Source of the DNA: Asterella californica
Taxonomy: Eukaryota; Streptophyta; Marchantiopsida; Marchantiales; Aytoniaceae
Direction of reading: 5' to 3'
Length of the DNA stretch: 64,000 bases
Assembly (NCBI GenBank): GCA_036924285.1
Contig: JAYKYS010000014.1
Location: 11,470,001 to 11,534,000 of the forward strand
Shown here one piece after another: positions 50,946 to 61,313 of the stretch. Both the position numbers and the translations under genes were made by a program. Within the stretch, counting starts at the first letter, position 1; each line of letters starts with the position of its first letter. The notes under the pieces were generated by a model. It made no database searches, was not told the DNA's origin, and was given only the letters and a program-made list of their open reading frames with translations.

Positions 50946-52002
50946 TCACTTATCACGATCTCTCAGTCTCAAGATCAGACGCAAACGCAAACAACAGAAC
51001 ATTAGCAAACTTGCGCTAGTTGCGAACACTACGAGTACGACTTAACAGCTTGACCGGGAAGTTGAGAACGAAAGAACTTTAAGTGGTTCTCTGAACCAAG
51101 GTTGAAACATTGGACTAAGACATAGGGGCCAATCCCAAGGGGACTCCAGATGAACGCTGACCTAAGAGGGCAAGTCTAGAAACGGATCGAAACGCATGAC
51201 CAAAATATAGGTATGAGACCTAGGTAGGACACATAGGTCCAAACCGCGAGATCGAGATATAAGTCCGGCGCAGACGAGGTCCTAGTCTAGTGCTAGACCA
51301 CGGTTCTTTGGAAAATTGTTAAGTGTTGGACATGTCTTGACGAGAACTTTCTGGTGATACCAAGAACTCCTCGAACTGACATCGGAGCTGAGAATTATGA
51401 CTGATCTCATATAATTTTCAGGGACCAATGAGGATGGCGGAGCTGTCAATTCCCAAAAGTATATATGAGAGAGGAGACTCGATGCTTGGGTGGACCATGA
51501 TGAGTCACTCGATCCTAGAGCTCGACGGTGGAACCTAAGGGCATGAGATGATGGTTGGGTCAGTATCAACGCATTCCGGACTAGACGTAGACGTCTGGAC
51601 TTGAGAACAACCAAAGGGTTAGGCAAGACTAGAGAACGAGAATGCGGGTTTGATCACCTTTCTGGAGCCTGGACCCAGACGGACATCACGAACGATTGGT
51701 TCGTTAGGTGTGCCGGAGGTATCATTTAGGACCTTGGATTTTATGCGAAGTCCGCTCCAAGTCACATTGTGATTTGCTCATGTTTTGAGATCGACCTAGC
51801 TGGGTTTAGGTCAAGACTTAAGGAATACTGAGCTTGAGAGTTAGGGAGGCGGTCCGACTCCAAACCAGACCAAACGTGATAAAGAAAAGTGGTGCATGAA
51901 CGATAACGTGTGATGTGGTTTGCATGTTAACGTTGTGAGTTTCGTACGTACTGAGCAAGAGCTTTCGTTGATGCAACAAAGCGATAGGTGCACAAAATTA
52001 CT
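50946..52002 (+). mobile_element. Solo LTR of family A
   Basis: 50951-51997 aligns end to end with the family-A LTRs at 9297, 15589 and 54412 (shared blocks include 'ggttctctgaacc', 'tgacctaag', 'agtatatatgagag', 'actgagcaagagctt', 'aggtgcacaaaa'). No primer site follows and no internal sequence precedes it. The flanks TCACT (50946-50950) and TTACT (51998-52002) differ by one C/T transition, consistent with a 5-bp target duplication. It is the scar of recombination between the two LTRs of one element. Confidence 0.8.
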
Positions 52003-52555
52003 ATACTACCCCGTCCGTGACAGTCTGACCAATGGACTAACTGTGCTGCTAGTTTTCTCGCACCTTCCTTCTCAAGCCCCGCTCTCTTTGACCGAAGACT
52101 GTGATTCTGAAGATCAGAAGGTATCAATATTTAATGTCACACCCATAATGTTAATTTTGAAGTTACTATTGATAAATAGTCTGCAGTTCAGAAGACTGTC
52201 ACCACCCAGCAAACATATAACACATGGCTAAAATTCTTGTCACACGAATCCTTGACTTGTTGATGCTCACAAGGGCACTATACACAAGCACAAGTACAAG
52301 CTGTGTCTAAGAATACTATAAACATAATTGAATAGGTGGTTTTATATCATGAAGCCTCCTGTGCTAAACTACTTAGGTGGACAGGGAAACCTACTCAACA
52401 ATCCTTCACAGCTAACTCCAAAACTCCAAAACAACACACATCACGCCACACAAGACAAAGGCATGGTACTAGAGTTGCTTACGTTGTCGTATTGTACATA
52501 GGTCTGTACAGTGAAAAGTAATGCAAAGAGATTTTTTTCTATATTGTGTAAAGGA
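52003..52555. other. No recognisable feature
   Basis: Only short frames; no repeats noted. Confidence 0.45.
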
Positions 52556-53585
52556 AGCTGCCCTGCAGCTTAACAAGCTAGGCAGGAGCTAAGCTGGGGC
52601 CATGCTTGACAAGCTGCCCCCTAGCTTGGGTTGGAATATCACCCCTGAGGGAGTCGAAAGACACCAGAATGTAAAGCTCGACGAGGAGAGCGACCTCATG
52701 CTTCTAGTTTTGACAGAAAGTGTTTTAAGCAATAGTTAGTACGAGTTTTAGGCTGTGAAATATGTGAAAGAGGGAAATCGAGACTCGAACTCAGAATCTG
52801 ATAGCGTGGGTGTGTAGGTGTTCATGAATACTATAGTTTTGACTCCTTATTCATTAAAAACGGAATTATATAGAGAAGTTAGCACAGAAAAGGCTAATAA
52901 AGACTTTACAGGAAGATTTCCTTAGTAAAGCATATGTACAGACTGTAAAACCTTTTTGAACGGAACCAAAGGCCATCCCAGTGATAGGACGCCTGCCTAG
53001 GAGGGAAGTGGTCTCAGGATCAATCCCTCCTGGCCTCTGGTTCTTATTCTGGCATGTTGGCCTCCCGAATGAGAGTCTATGTTGGGTATGCAGCCATGTC
53101 CTGTATACCTAGGGGCGGGAGACCGGTATCTCCCTTAATCGTGGGCTTCCTGGCCTAAGCCTCCGCATGCCATCCTGAATATACTATGAGAGATACCTGG
53201 TGCGCATATGAGGGGGGGGGGCTGTAAGCCCTGTGGGGCAGCCTCATAAGTGTTAGGGCTTCGGCCTACATTGGATGGCTTGTAGTATATTCAGGATGGC
53301 ATCAAGATGACATCAAGAGCATAGGAAACTTTTGCTAATTAGTTAAATAAGCATCGAGTAGGCTTGCGATGGAGAATGAGGTTATGTGAACCTTTATTAG
53401 TGTAGGGGTAGAGTTTGTGGAGACAACTGTGAAACTTGTATTAAAAAGGGGCCAACTTTGTAAATAATGCTCTGTACGCATAAGGACAGCAGGGGGGCAG
53501 CTTAAGCTAGAGCCTTGCTTGTGATAAGTGACTGCACTTATAAGGACAGCAGGGGGGCAGCTTAAGCTGGGGCCTTAACTTTTAG
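52556..53585. repeat. Structured repeat region (GCAGCTTAAGCT-type motifs, foldback)
   Basis: Motifs like gcagctta(a)...agctggggcc occur near 52566-52602, 53493-53515 and 53553-53575, the last two in a 53-60 bp direct repeat (ataaggacagcaggggggcagcttaagct). Between them are a tRNA-like stretch (52965-53040, with a B-box-like GGATCAATCCC), a poly(G) run (about 53212-53221) and a 20-bp inverted repeat (53167-53186 / 53283-53302). It is probably one composite non-coding element, but its ends were not fixed. Confidence 0.45.
53167..53302. repeat. 136-bp foldback with exact 20-bp arms
   Basis: ATGCCATCCTGAATATACTA (53167-53186) and its exact reverse complement (53283-53302). A smaller inner pair (tatgagg / cctcata) is nested within the 96-bp loop. 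Confidence 0.8.
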
Positions 53586-53675
53586 GTTTAATACCTGCGA
53601 CGGCTGGAGATCGAGGGGACACTTTTCAAGGGAGTTTTCTGAAAGAACTGAGGCGGAAGGAGGAAAAAGGAGCAA

Positions 53676-53915
53676 AATTGAGTGGATTGAGGAGAGGAGA
53701 CGCTGAGAAGCTTGGAGGCTGAGTGGGGATCGATTTTTCTGACAGAATTGAGTGGATTGAGGAGAGGAGACGCTGAGAAGCTTGGAGGCTGAGTGGGGGT
53801 CGATTTTTCTGACAGAATTGAGTGGATTGAGGAGAGGAGACGCTGAGAAGCTTGGAGGCTGAGTGAGGATCGATTTTTCTGACAGAATTGAGTGGAGTGA
53901 GTAGAGGAGATCGTG
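53676..53915. repeat. 70-bp minisatellite, three full units plus part
   Basis: Units start at about 53676, 53746, 53816 and 53886 (partial), each opening aattgagtgga and ending cgatttttctgacag. The full units differ at one or two positions. Because 70 is not a multiple of three, the open minus-strand frame that crosses them (53588-53953) reads each unit in a different frame. Confidence 0.9.
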
Positions 53916-54406
53916 AGAGAGACAGGAAAGTGTTTTGGAGACAAGAACCTCATATGTTACACAGTTTTGAGGTTTGGAAGGAGTAGAATTGAACGGACAG
54001 AGGTGGTTTATTGGAAAGAGATCGTTTTTGACAAGGCTTTGGTTGTCGTAAGATCAAATTCCTTGGGATTTTCAGCTGAGAAGGACTTAGGAGAGGAGGA
54101 GAGAGATATTTTCTTAACAGTGAAGCAGTTGACGCTGAAATAAAGCTATTTCTACTCCGGAGAGACATATTTGTGTACATGAGTGCGTGCTTGAGTATTT
54201 GTTTTGCAATTGGTGGGCACAAGAGGCTGTGTTTTGAGATTTCATCGTCTGCAGTGACCTATTTTCCTTTCTGGTCATTTCTCTTTGATCTATCACAGTC
54301 AGGAGGTCCGCCCTCCCCAAGAAAGACTCTCACCACGACAACGTCAAGAAGATGAAGTGCTTTCATACATGAGTCAGCATCCTTAGAGAGCATACTCAGT
54401 TATAGA
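53916..54406. other. No recognisable gene
   Basis: Short frames only, up to the target site of the family-A element at 54412. Confidence 0.4.
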
Positions 54407-54411
54407 TCTAG

Positions 54412-55478
54412 TGTCGCGACCCTCATTCTCAAGATCGGACGCAGACACGAACAACAGAACCCTAGCAGACTTGCGCTAGGTTGTGAACGCTGCGAGTAGG
54501 ACTTAACAGCTTGGCCGGGAAGTCGGGATCAGATGAACCCTAAGTGGTTCTCTGAACCAAGGTTGGAACCTTGGGTTAGGACATAAGGGCTTACCCCAAG
54601 AGGACCCCAGACAAACGCTGACCTAAGGGGGTGAGTCTGGGAACGGACCGAAACATGAGTCTGAGACATAGGTCTGAGACGTCGGTTCGGACAAGGTTCG
54701 AGTCTGGGTCTGGACCACAGGTTTCTGAAAAATGACTAAGTGTTGGAGCTCTAAGGACGTTTTAGGTCGTGGACGGAGCTCCACGTAAGATCTCGAAGCG
54801 AGTGAGATATCATTGGAGAGGTCTCTGCGAGAGCTTTCCAGTGATATGTAGAACTCCTCGAACTGACCTCCGAGCTGAGAATTATGACCGAACCACGATC
54901 AGGTTGTGGTATAATTTTCAGGGACCAAAGAGGAGGGCGGGGCCGTCGATCCCCAGAAGTATATATGAGGGAGGCTCGATGCCTGGGTGGGCCAAGATGA
55001 GTCACCCGATCCCAGGATTTGGCGGACGGACTCTGGGGGCATGAGGTGATGGCTGGACCGGTTCCAAGGCACGTTCCGGTCTAGACTTAGGAACGATGTA
55101 AGGGCTGGAGCAAGATTAGGGAACGAGTCGGCGGGTTAGACCACTGTTCGAGAGCCTAGACCCAGACGGACATCACGGGCAGTTGGACCGTTAGGTGTGC
55201 TGTGGCACCGTTTAGGACCCTGGACTTTATGAGAAGTCCGCCCCAAGTCATCTAGTGACTTGCTCATGTTTGGGACCGACCTAGACGGGTCTAGGTCGGG
55301 ACTTAGGATTGCTGAGCTTGATGATTAAGGAGACGGTCCGGCTCCGGTCCGGACTGAGATAAGGTAAGTGGTGCATGGACGCTAACTTGTGATTGTGTTT
55401 GCAGGTTAGCGGTGTAAATTTCGTGACCTACTAAGCAATAGCTTCCGCTGACGCAACAAGGCGATATGTACGTGAAAA
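54412..55478 (+). repeat. 5' LTR of the interrupted family-A element
   Basis: Best-preserved family-A LTR here. The right edge is one base before the primer site. Confidence 0.8.
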
Positions 55479-55479
55479 G

Positions 55480-55497
55480 TGGTATCAGAGTCAACGC
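55480..55497 (+). other. Primer binding site, initiator tRNA-Met type
   Basis: TGGTATCAGAGTCAACGC, the usual plant Ty3/gypsy primer site complementary to the 3' end of initiator tRNA-Met. Confidence 0.85.
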
Positions 55498-55598
55498 TTC
55501 GGTGAGCGAGAACTTGAGATAGCGATTGAAGGCTAGACGCTTGAGGAGGGACGCGAGACACGAAGCGGATCAACGTTTCTAGGTGAACACTTGGAACG

Positions 55599-56379
55599 AT
55601 GACGGACGATAACCGACAATCTTCGCCCCAACGTCAAGGGAGCCCAGTACCAGTTGCGGCACCAGTGTAGCAAGATGGAGTCTTGCCAACAATGTCCAAG
55701 GATTCAAGCACGAGAAGTCAAGGAGCCTTGTACGCGGAACTCATCAAGATGATGAAGACCATGCAATAAGATATGGTCTCTAGGGATAAACGTATCGCTG
55801 AGCTTGAGATAGGCCAAGGAAGTTCCTCGTCTATCAGAAAGCTTTGTAAGACGAATTTGCCGACCCCGTTTTTAGGTATAGGACGAGCTCGCAAGGTTAA
55901 GGATTTCTTAACTGAGTTGGACCTATACTTTGAGGCGCAACAGGCTCAAGAGTTAGACAAGGTGAGAGCGGCGGTTACGTTCCTGAAGGATCATGCGCTT
56001 TTCTGGTGGACTGCATATATGGATGAACATGCTTTTACCGTCTCGGCGCTTGGTTGGAAGGAGTTCAAGGTGTTGCTCGAGGGACGATTCACTCCGGAGT
56101 ATCAAAGGATTCATGATGATGTCGAGCTAGTTAGGTTGAAGCAGACGGGGACGCTAAGTGCTTATGTACGCGAGTTCAGTGCCAAGCTGGAGTCGTTCTC
56201 CAAGTGGACTGAGGAGACCAAAATATGTATATTCATTGAGGGACTCAAGTCTAGCTCGGAGAAGGCTCTCTTTCGGATGCCGGAGCTACCATCGACAAGT
56301 GTCGAACTTTTGAGACTAGCGGAGCGAATTGGAGACGATGAAGTCCAGCAACAGAAACCTTTTGAACCACGTAGCACGG
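55599..56379 (+). pseudogene. gag of family A, with two premature stops, cut by the family-D insertion
   Basis: The frame from the ATG at 55599 runs through to the insertion point at 56379 with only two stops: TAG at 55668-55670 and TAA at 55767-55769. Both would be CAG or CAA with one C-to-T change. The part after 55773 (about 202 codons) is a clear retrotransposon Gag (IGRARKVKDFLTELDLY; AAVTFLKDHALFWWTAYMDE; LVRLKQTGTLSAYVREFSAK), the structural protein that packs element RNA. The frame ends artificially inside the inserted LTR. Confidence 0.85.
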
Positions 56380-57752
56380 TGTCGGAGTGTGATCCGTCTA
56401 CCTAGGAAAGCGCCGGGCTTCTGGCTGTGGTTGTTTACTCAAGAGGTTGGCTTTCAGGTCACAACAGGAGCTATAAACACTCACACAGGAGTGTAGGATC
56501 CTCTGATATGCTCAAAAAGCGAAATTTAGGTCTCACTGGTAGTAATAGGCTTAAGCGGTGAACTTTGACACTCAAAGAGAGGAAAACTATGAAGGTTTAG
56601 ACCTCTAAACTTCCCCTACATGCAAATGAGGTACTACTGAACTCACAGACGAAGTTTCAACCTGAGATCAAATTCTGACACGGAGATATGAACAGAAAAG
56701 TTCTGAATAAGAGAATTATGGCAATTTCTGGTACCTAGACAGCTATTCAGACATAGAACAGAGAATTGGCTCGATGAATTTCAAATCTTCTCACAGTATT
56801 TGAAGTCTACAGGATGCTGAACATCCCTGTGAAGTTGGGACTCCTGAATGTTTGTAGAACTCCAGATCTCCTTCTCTAAAGTCGCTGCTCTAGATTAAGA
56901 GCTTTTCAGACCCCCTCTGCTTCAGCGGCCGCCCTGAATTACTCAATTACTCAAATGATACGAAACTTTTTGGACAGTCGTAGCCCTCCTGACAGTGAAC
57001 GCAACCACGAAGTTTTGAAGTGATTTCCTCAATTCTGCTGCAATTGGCACCGAAAACCCCAAAATCAACAAAAGTGACGCAGTTTTGGCACAATCCGAAC
57101 TTCAATTGGGCATAACTCCTTGTTTATTGATCCAAATCGAGCAAAAATTTCACTGACAGTGCTTGGCACAACGAGCTCTCTCTTCCTGTGTTCTCAGATT
57201 TCGAAGATCCCTCACCAATTGCTCGAACTCTCCTCTAGAGCTCTATTTCTAAACTTAGAGTTTTACAAAAGACAAAAATGGACCAATGGGAGTTCATAGC
57301 TCCACTTGACTGTCCTTTTGTGCCTTAAACTACCTGGTAACTTATCTACACTCATAAGCTACCACGTCAAGCCCCCTAGAGTGCCAGCGTATAACTTAAA
57401 CTACCTAAAATGACACATAGCCCTGAAAAGTAACTTAAATTAGCTAGAAAGCGTGCATGGGCGACAAGTAAGTACAACCCATGAGCTCAAACCCCTATCA
57501 GCATGGAAACCCTAAGTTATGTACATTGAACGTCATAGACAAGTAAGAAGTCACTTGCACAAGCGCACAAATGCTTGAACAAGATAACTAACATACTATC
57601 AGCCTACTAGGACTCAAAATAGTATTAACACCGTATGCAAAGGTGTCAAACATATACATAAAGGACTAGAAGTAGTATGAGCTAACTTCTAGAACTACTA
57701 AACCTAAGCGTCGGAGTAGAAGTCAAGCATGTAGCCGCCAAGTAGCGCGACA
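56380..57752 (-). repeat. 3' LTR of family D (1373 bp)
   Basis: Starts TG and ends CA. The left edge is fixed by the switch from family-A gag and by the repeat at 63714. The right edge is fixed by the polypurine tract. No coding frame of note. Confidence 0.85.
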
Positions 57753-57764
57753 TCCACCCCCTCT
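57753..57764 (-). other. Polypurine tract of family D
   Basis: On the minus strand it reads AGAGGGGGTGGA directly before the TG of the 3' LTR, the expected primer for plus-strand DNA synthesis. Confidence 0.8.
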
Positions 57765-57800
57765 GAACCTGCACATCCTCCGGTATGTGCCAGATCTAGA

Positions 57801-60800
57801 TCAAGACTCTTCAGCTTCAGCTTCAAACTCATCTTCAACCTCCATTGAGTCTTCAGCTTCATCCTCAGTAAGCTCTACAATGTTCTGATCGTCCCCTCTC
57901 CTTCTAAAGAGCTTGATTCTCTTCCCTGCGACTGGTATCTTGAGCACTGCACCATCTAACTCTCTCAAAGAATATGTGACATTATCATAAACTTCTAACA
58001 CCACATAAGGTCCAAACCATCTCTTGGAGAACTTTCTGATAGTGCTATGCTGATTATCAAGACTACTATCATAGACTAACACCCAATCACCTTCTTTAAC
58101 TAGTTTGGGTCGTAATCTATGCGTTCTATCAAATCTGCCTTTATTTCTCTCTCTAGCAGTCTTCAACCTTTCCACAGCTTTTGCAACATCCTCAGGTCTC
58201 CGTTCTAACTGCTGGATCCTTAATGCAAGAAGATCCTCCGTACTTCTACCATCTTCCCATGGCAAAACATTCCAAGTAGGCACAACCTCCTCAATCGGCA
58301 TCACAGGTTTTTGCCCTAGTATCAACTCTGCTGGCATGTAACCTGTAACGGTACTATGAGTTGTACGATCTGCCCACAAAGCAAACGGTAGCAGTCTAGG
58401 CCATTCACGGATCTTACCCTTGCAAGCTTTTACCAAAGCTTTGATGATTGGCGGATGACCTCTTTCGCTTTTGCCATTCCCTTCAGGATTGTAAGCAGTG
58501 GTTAACGCCAACTTGATTCCCAATCGCTTGAAGAACTCAACTGCTTCTTGTGCATCCAGCTCACCCCTATCTGCAGTGATCTTTCCCACACACCCATACC
58601 TACAAATAACATCTTCAAGTAGAAAGCGGCAGACACTAGCAGTGGTCTTCGTCCTCAGAGCACGACCTTCGACTTGGTTAGATAGATCTTCTCTAGCCAA
58701 GACTAGATACCTCATTTGTCCAAGTCCAAATGGCATAGTTACCAGATCAACTACCCATTTATAATGAATGGCTAACGGATAAGTAGGATGCAATCCATCA
58801 CGATGGCGTACATTGGAGTACATCTGGCAGGGTATACAGGATGAAACAAACTGTACTACATCCTTATACATACCCTTCCACCAATACTTTTCCTTCATCT
58901 TGGCAAATGTAGCCCAAACTCCTCTATGACCAGCCCATAAACTCTCATGGAACTCCTTGATCAGCTTCTGCTGCAATTCCAAGTCACATACCACCCGCTG
59001 CGGTATACCTCCTTGTAACTTAGGGCGCTTCCATAGATGTCCTCCGTGTAAAAAGTACCCATAAGCTGTTCTACGGATCCTCCTAAAATCTGCATCAGAC
59101 CAGCCTTCTTGCCTTTCCAGTGAACTCAAATAGCGCCCAAGATCCAACCACTCGCCATCATACATAGTTTCCTCAAAAAACTCCAACGAGGCTGCAAAAC
59201 AGCTTCTATCTCTTCTAGCAAGAGCACTAGAATAGAACTCTGTTCCCACATCCTCCTGATCATCTATCATTTCTTTCTCATCGTAATACCTAGCCCTTGA
59301 TAACATATCTGCCACAGGATTGTCCTTCCCTGCAATATGTCTAAACTCTGGGTTCAAGGACTTGATATATGCTATCCACCTCAACATAGCAATATCTGGA
59401 GTTGTACAGCTAGTGATCATTCCCAAGAGAGGTAAACAATCTGTCTCCACCACCACAGGTGCTCCTATCAAGTATTCCTTATCACTCTTCATCGCAGTAA
59501 CTACTCCCCATAGCTCTCTCTTGACCTGAGGGTAGTCTCTCTGCCGTGAACTTAACACCTTAGCTCCAAAACGCACCACATATCTATTTCCATCCTCATC
59601 ATCCTGTCCTACAGCCCATCCAATGCCAATAGGACTAGTATCAACAGTAAGGATAACAGATCTGCCCAACTCATATGTTACCTTCCGTAGAGTTGGTGGT
59701 GAAGCCAAAAGATCTTTCAACTTCCTCATAGACTCGCTTTGCTCCTCTTGCCACTGAAATCTTTGCCCCTTCCTCAGCAACTTGTACAACGGATCTGCTA
59801 CATGTGCAAAGTGTGGAATCCATATATGATAAAACACACATGCACCTAGAAATCTTCTCACCTCAGTAACCGATCCACACGTCTCTTTCATCCTTCGAAT
59901 GGCGTCAACCTTGTTTGGACAAGGTTTTCGACCATAAGATCCACACAGGTGCCCCACTATTAACACCTCTTGTACTCCAAATACAGACTTGGCTCCTGAT
60001 AAAGTCAAATGAACCTCCTCCAGTCGACTCAGTATCTTATCACAGTCAGCTATGTGATCTGCTACAAACTTACGGCACCCCCTCTGATCCATTACCTCAT
60101 TCTTCTCCTGCTCAGTACATCCTTTGATCGGCACATCATCAAGGAATGGCATAGTTTTTTCAGGAATGAAGTCCCTCAAAACTTTGTTCATGCCATTCAT
60201 CATATGTGCTACAGAATTGGTAGCACCTTGTGGCAAGGTGCACATCCTTAGTAACCCCAAAGGCGTCCTCATTGTAGTCAAGTCTCTACTCTCAGAGGAT
60301 AACTGAAACTGATCATAACCTGAATATAAGTCTCCCATGGAATAGATAGCACGACCAGCAAAAGCCTCTGCAAACTCGTCTACAATAGGTCCTATACCCA
60401 TATTCCTGATAGTCACCTTGTTAACTGGCTGCATATCTTGGATAAATCTCAAAGCTCCACTCTTCTTCGGAACAGTAAACCATCTGCTAGAGTAGGGAGC
60501 TATAGATGGTTCCAAGATACCCATCCTAATCCTCTCATTGAGCAAGTCTATCAGCTTTGGTAGATGAGCTCTAGGCACAGGGATAGGACGTAGATTCCAA
60601 GGCACATGCGGTATAGTAAAGATTACCATAGGTGCAACTACACTTGGATCTACACATCCTACTTCATGTGACTCAAACGCAAACGCCTTACCATGCTTAG
60701 ATAGCATCTCCCTGAAACTCTTCTTCTCTTGCTCAGTAAGAAATCCATCACCTCCAATCCTCAGCTCCTTCAGTGTTGTTTCTGTGAACTGGTGCCCAAT

Positions 60801-61313
60801 TCTTCTCGGTCCTCTGAGCGTCGGCTCTCGTGCAGCTTGCTCCATCTTCTGATTGTAATCGAGTGGCAAAGGCAAAGCCACTGGTTTGACTTTCTTTGCC
60901 ACTGACTTGTACTTGGTCTCCACATACACCTCTTGTCGATCTATAAACTTATCAATAACATCATAAAGCTCCTTGGAGCTCACTCTCACCACTCTATCTA
61001 CATCATCTGTAGAGCTTTCTAATATAGATTTCAACTCTCCTATAGTATCTACCAAATACTGCTCTTCAAACACTCCAGATATGTATTCATCTCCTGCTAA
61101 CTCTCCACTATCCCACAAAGATTGTTGTACACTCTTCACATGTTGCCTCTCAAACCTCTTCAGATTCTCAACCTTCCTATAACACACTGATCCACATGAT
61201 GTCAGTCCTAAGAAGCCAGTGGATAAAGCTTCCTGCTCTACTGGATCAGGCGAGAATCCTATCTCTACTGTACCGTTGAAGTCTCGCTCTTCAATGGTAC
61301 TCTGCCAAAACCC
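57801..61313 (-). CDS. Pol of family D: reverse transcriptase, RNase H, integrase; made by -1 frameshift, 1170 codons
   Basis: The frame is open from 61313, right after a TAG at 61314-61316, to the stop at 57801; it has no good ATG near its start. RT: FIQDMQPVNKVTIRNMG, MGDLYSGYDQFQLSSESRDL, LPQGATNSVAHMMN and catalytic FLDD (MPFLDDVPI). RNase H: LTVDTSPIG, RELWGVVTAMKS, VETDCLPLLG, HIAGKDNPVADMLSR. Integrase: zinc end H-x5-H ... CIPCQ; core D (WVVDLVTMPFG), D (ITADRGELD) and E (NGKSERGHPP) with 34 residues between the last two. An acidic tail (residues about 1140-1170) replaces any chromodomain. All catalytic residues are present, so it may be active. It copies element RNA to DNA and inserts it. 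Confidence 0.92.
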   Translation of the reverse strand, partial: GFWQSTIEERDFNGTVEIGFSPDPVEQEALSTGFLGLTSCGSVCYRKVENLKRFERQHVKSVQQSLWDSGELAGDEYISGVFEEQYLVDTIGELKSILESSTDDVDRVVRVSSKELYDVIDKFIDRQEVYVETKYKSVAKKVKPVALPLPLDYNQKMEQAAREPTLRGPRRIGHQFTETTLKELRIGGDGFLTEQEKKSFREMLSKHGKAFAFESHEVGCVDPSVVAPMVIFTIPHVPWNLRPIPVPRAHLPKLIDLLNERIRMGILEPSIAPYSSRWFTVPKKSGALRFIQDMQPVNKVTIRNMGIGPIVDEFAEAFAGRAIYSMGDLYSGYDQFQLSSESRDLTTMRTPLGLLRMCTLPQGATNSVAHMMNGMNKVLRDFIPEKTMPFLDDVPIKGCTEQEKNEVMDQRGCRKFVADHIADCDKILSRLEEVHLTLSGAKSVFGVQEVLIVGHLCGSYGRKPCPNKVDAIRRMKETCGSVTEVRRFLGACVFYHIWIPHFAHVADPLYKLLRKGQRFQWQEEQSESMRKLKDLLASPPTLRKVTYELGRSVILTVDTSPIGIGWAVGQDDEDGNRYVVRFGAKVLSSRQRDYPQVKRELWGVVTAMKSDKEYLIGAPVVVETDCLPLLGMITSCTTPDIAMLRWIAYIKSLNPEFRHIAGKDNPVADMLSRARYYDEKEMIDDQEDVGTEFYSSALARRDRSCFAASLEFFEETMYDGEWLDLGRYLSSLERQEGWSDADFRRIRRTAYGYFLHGGHLWKRPKLQGGIPQRVVCDLELQQKLIKEFHESLWAGHRGVWATFAKMKEKYWWKGMYKDVVQFVSSCIPCQMYSNVRHRDGLHPTYPLAIHYKWVVDLVTMPFGLGQMRYLVLAREDLSNQVEGRALRTKTTASVCRFLLEDVICRYGCVGKITADRGELDAQEAVEFFKRLGIKLALTTAYNPEGNGKSERGHPPIIKALVKACKGKIREWPRLLPFALWADRTTHSTVTGYMPAELILGQKPVMPIEEVVPTWNVLPWEDGRSTEDLLALRIQQLERRPEDVAKAVERLKTARERNKGRFDRTHRLRPKLVKEGDWVLVYDSSLDNQHSTIRKFSKRWFGPYVVLEVYDNVTYSLRELDGAVLKIPVAGKRIKLFRRRGDDQNIVELTEDEAEDSMEVEDEFEAEAEES

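Larger units (their letters stand above)
54412..56379 (+). mobile_element. 5' part of a second family-A chromovirus, interrupted by the family-D element
   Basis: LTR 54412-55478 (starts TGTCGCGACCCTC), primer binding site at 55480, then gag from 55599. Its GC content and intact CpGs are higher than those of the 9.3-kb copy, so it is younger. At 56380 the sequence switches to the family-D LTR within the gag coding region; the equivalent site in the older copy is near 11156. The rest of this element should lie beyond the right edge of the window. Confidence 0.85.

Noticed and set aside
52765..52795. tRNA-like B box (gagttcgagtctc on the minus strand)
   Set aside because: No cloverleaf, no acceptor stem and no A box at the right distance; at best a worn SINE piece.
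53676..53915. Regular repeats as a CRISPR array
   Set aside because: The 70-bp units abut without unique spacers and the genome is that of a plant; it is a minisatellite.
55773..56405. Complete 210-codon gag
   Set aside because: The true frame starts at 55599 with two stops, and the last eight codons come from the inserted LTR.
61185..61187. GTG at 61187 as the start of pol
   Set aside because: The frame stays open upstream to 61313, where the frameshift signal lies; a GTG start is not expected in plants.
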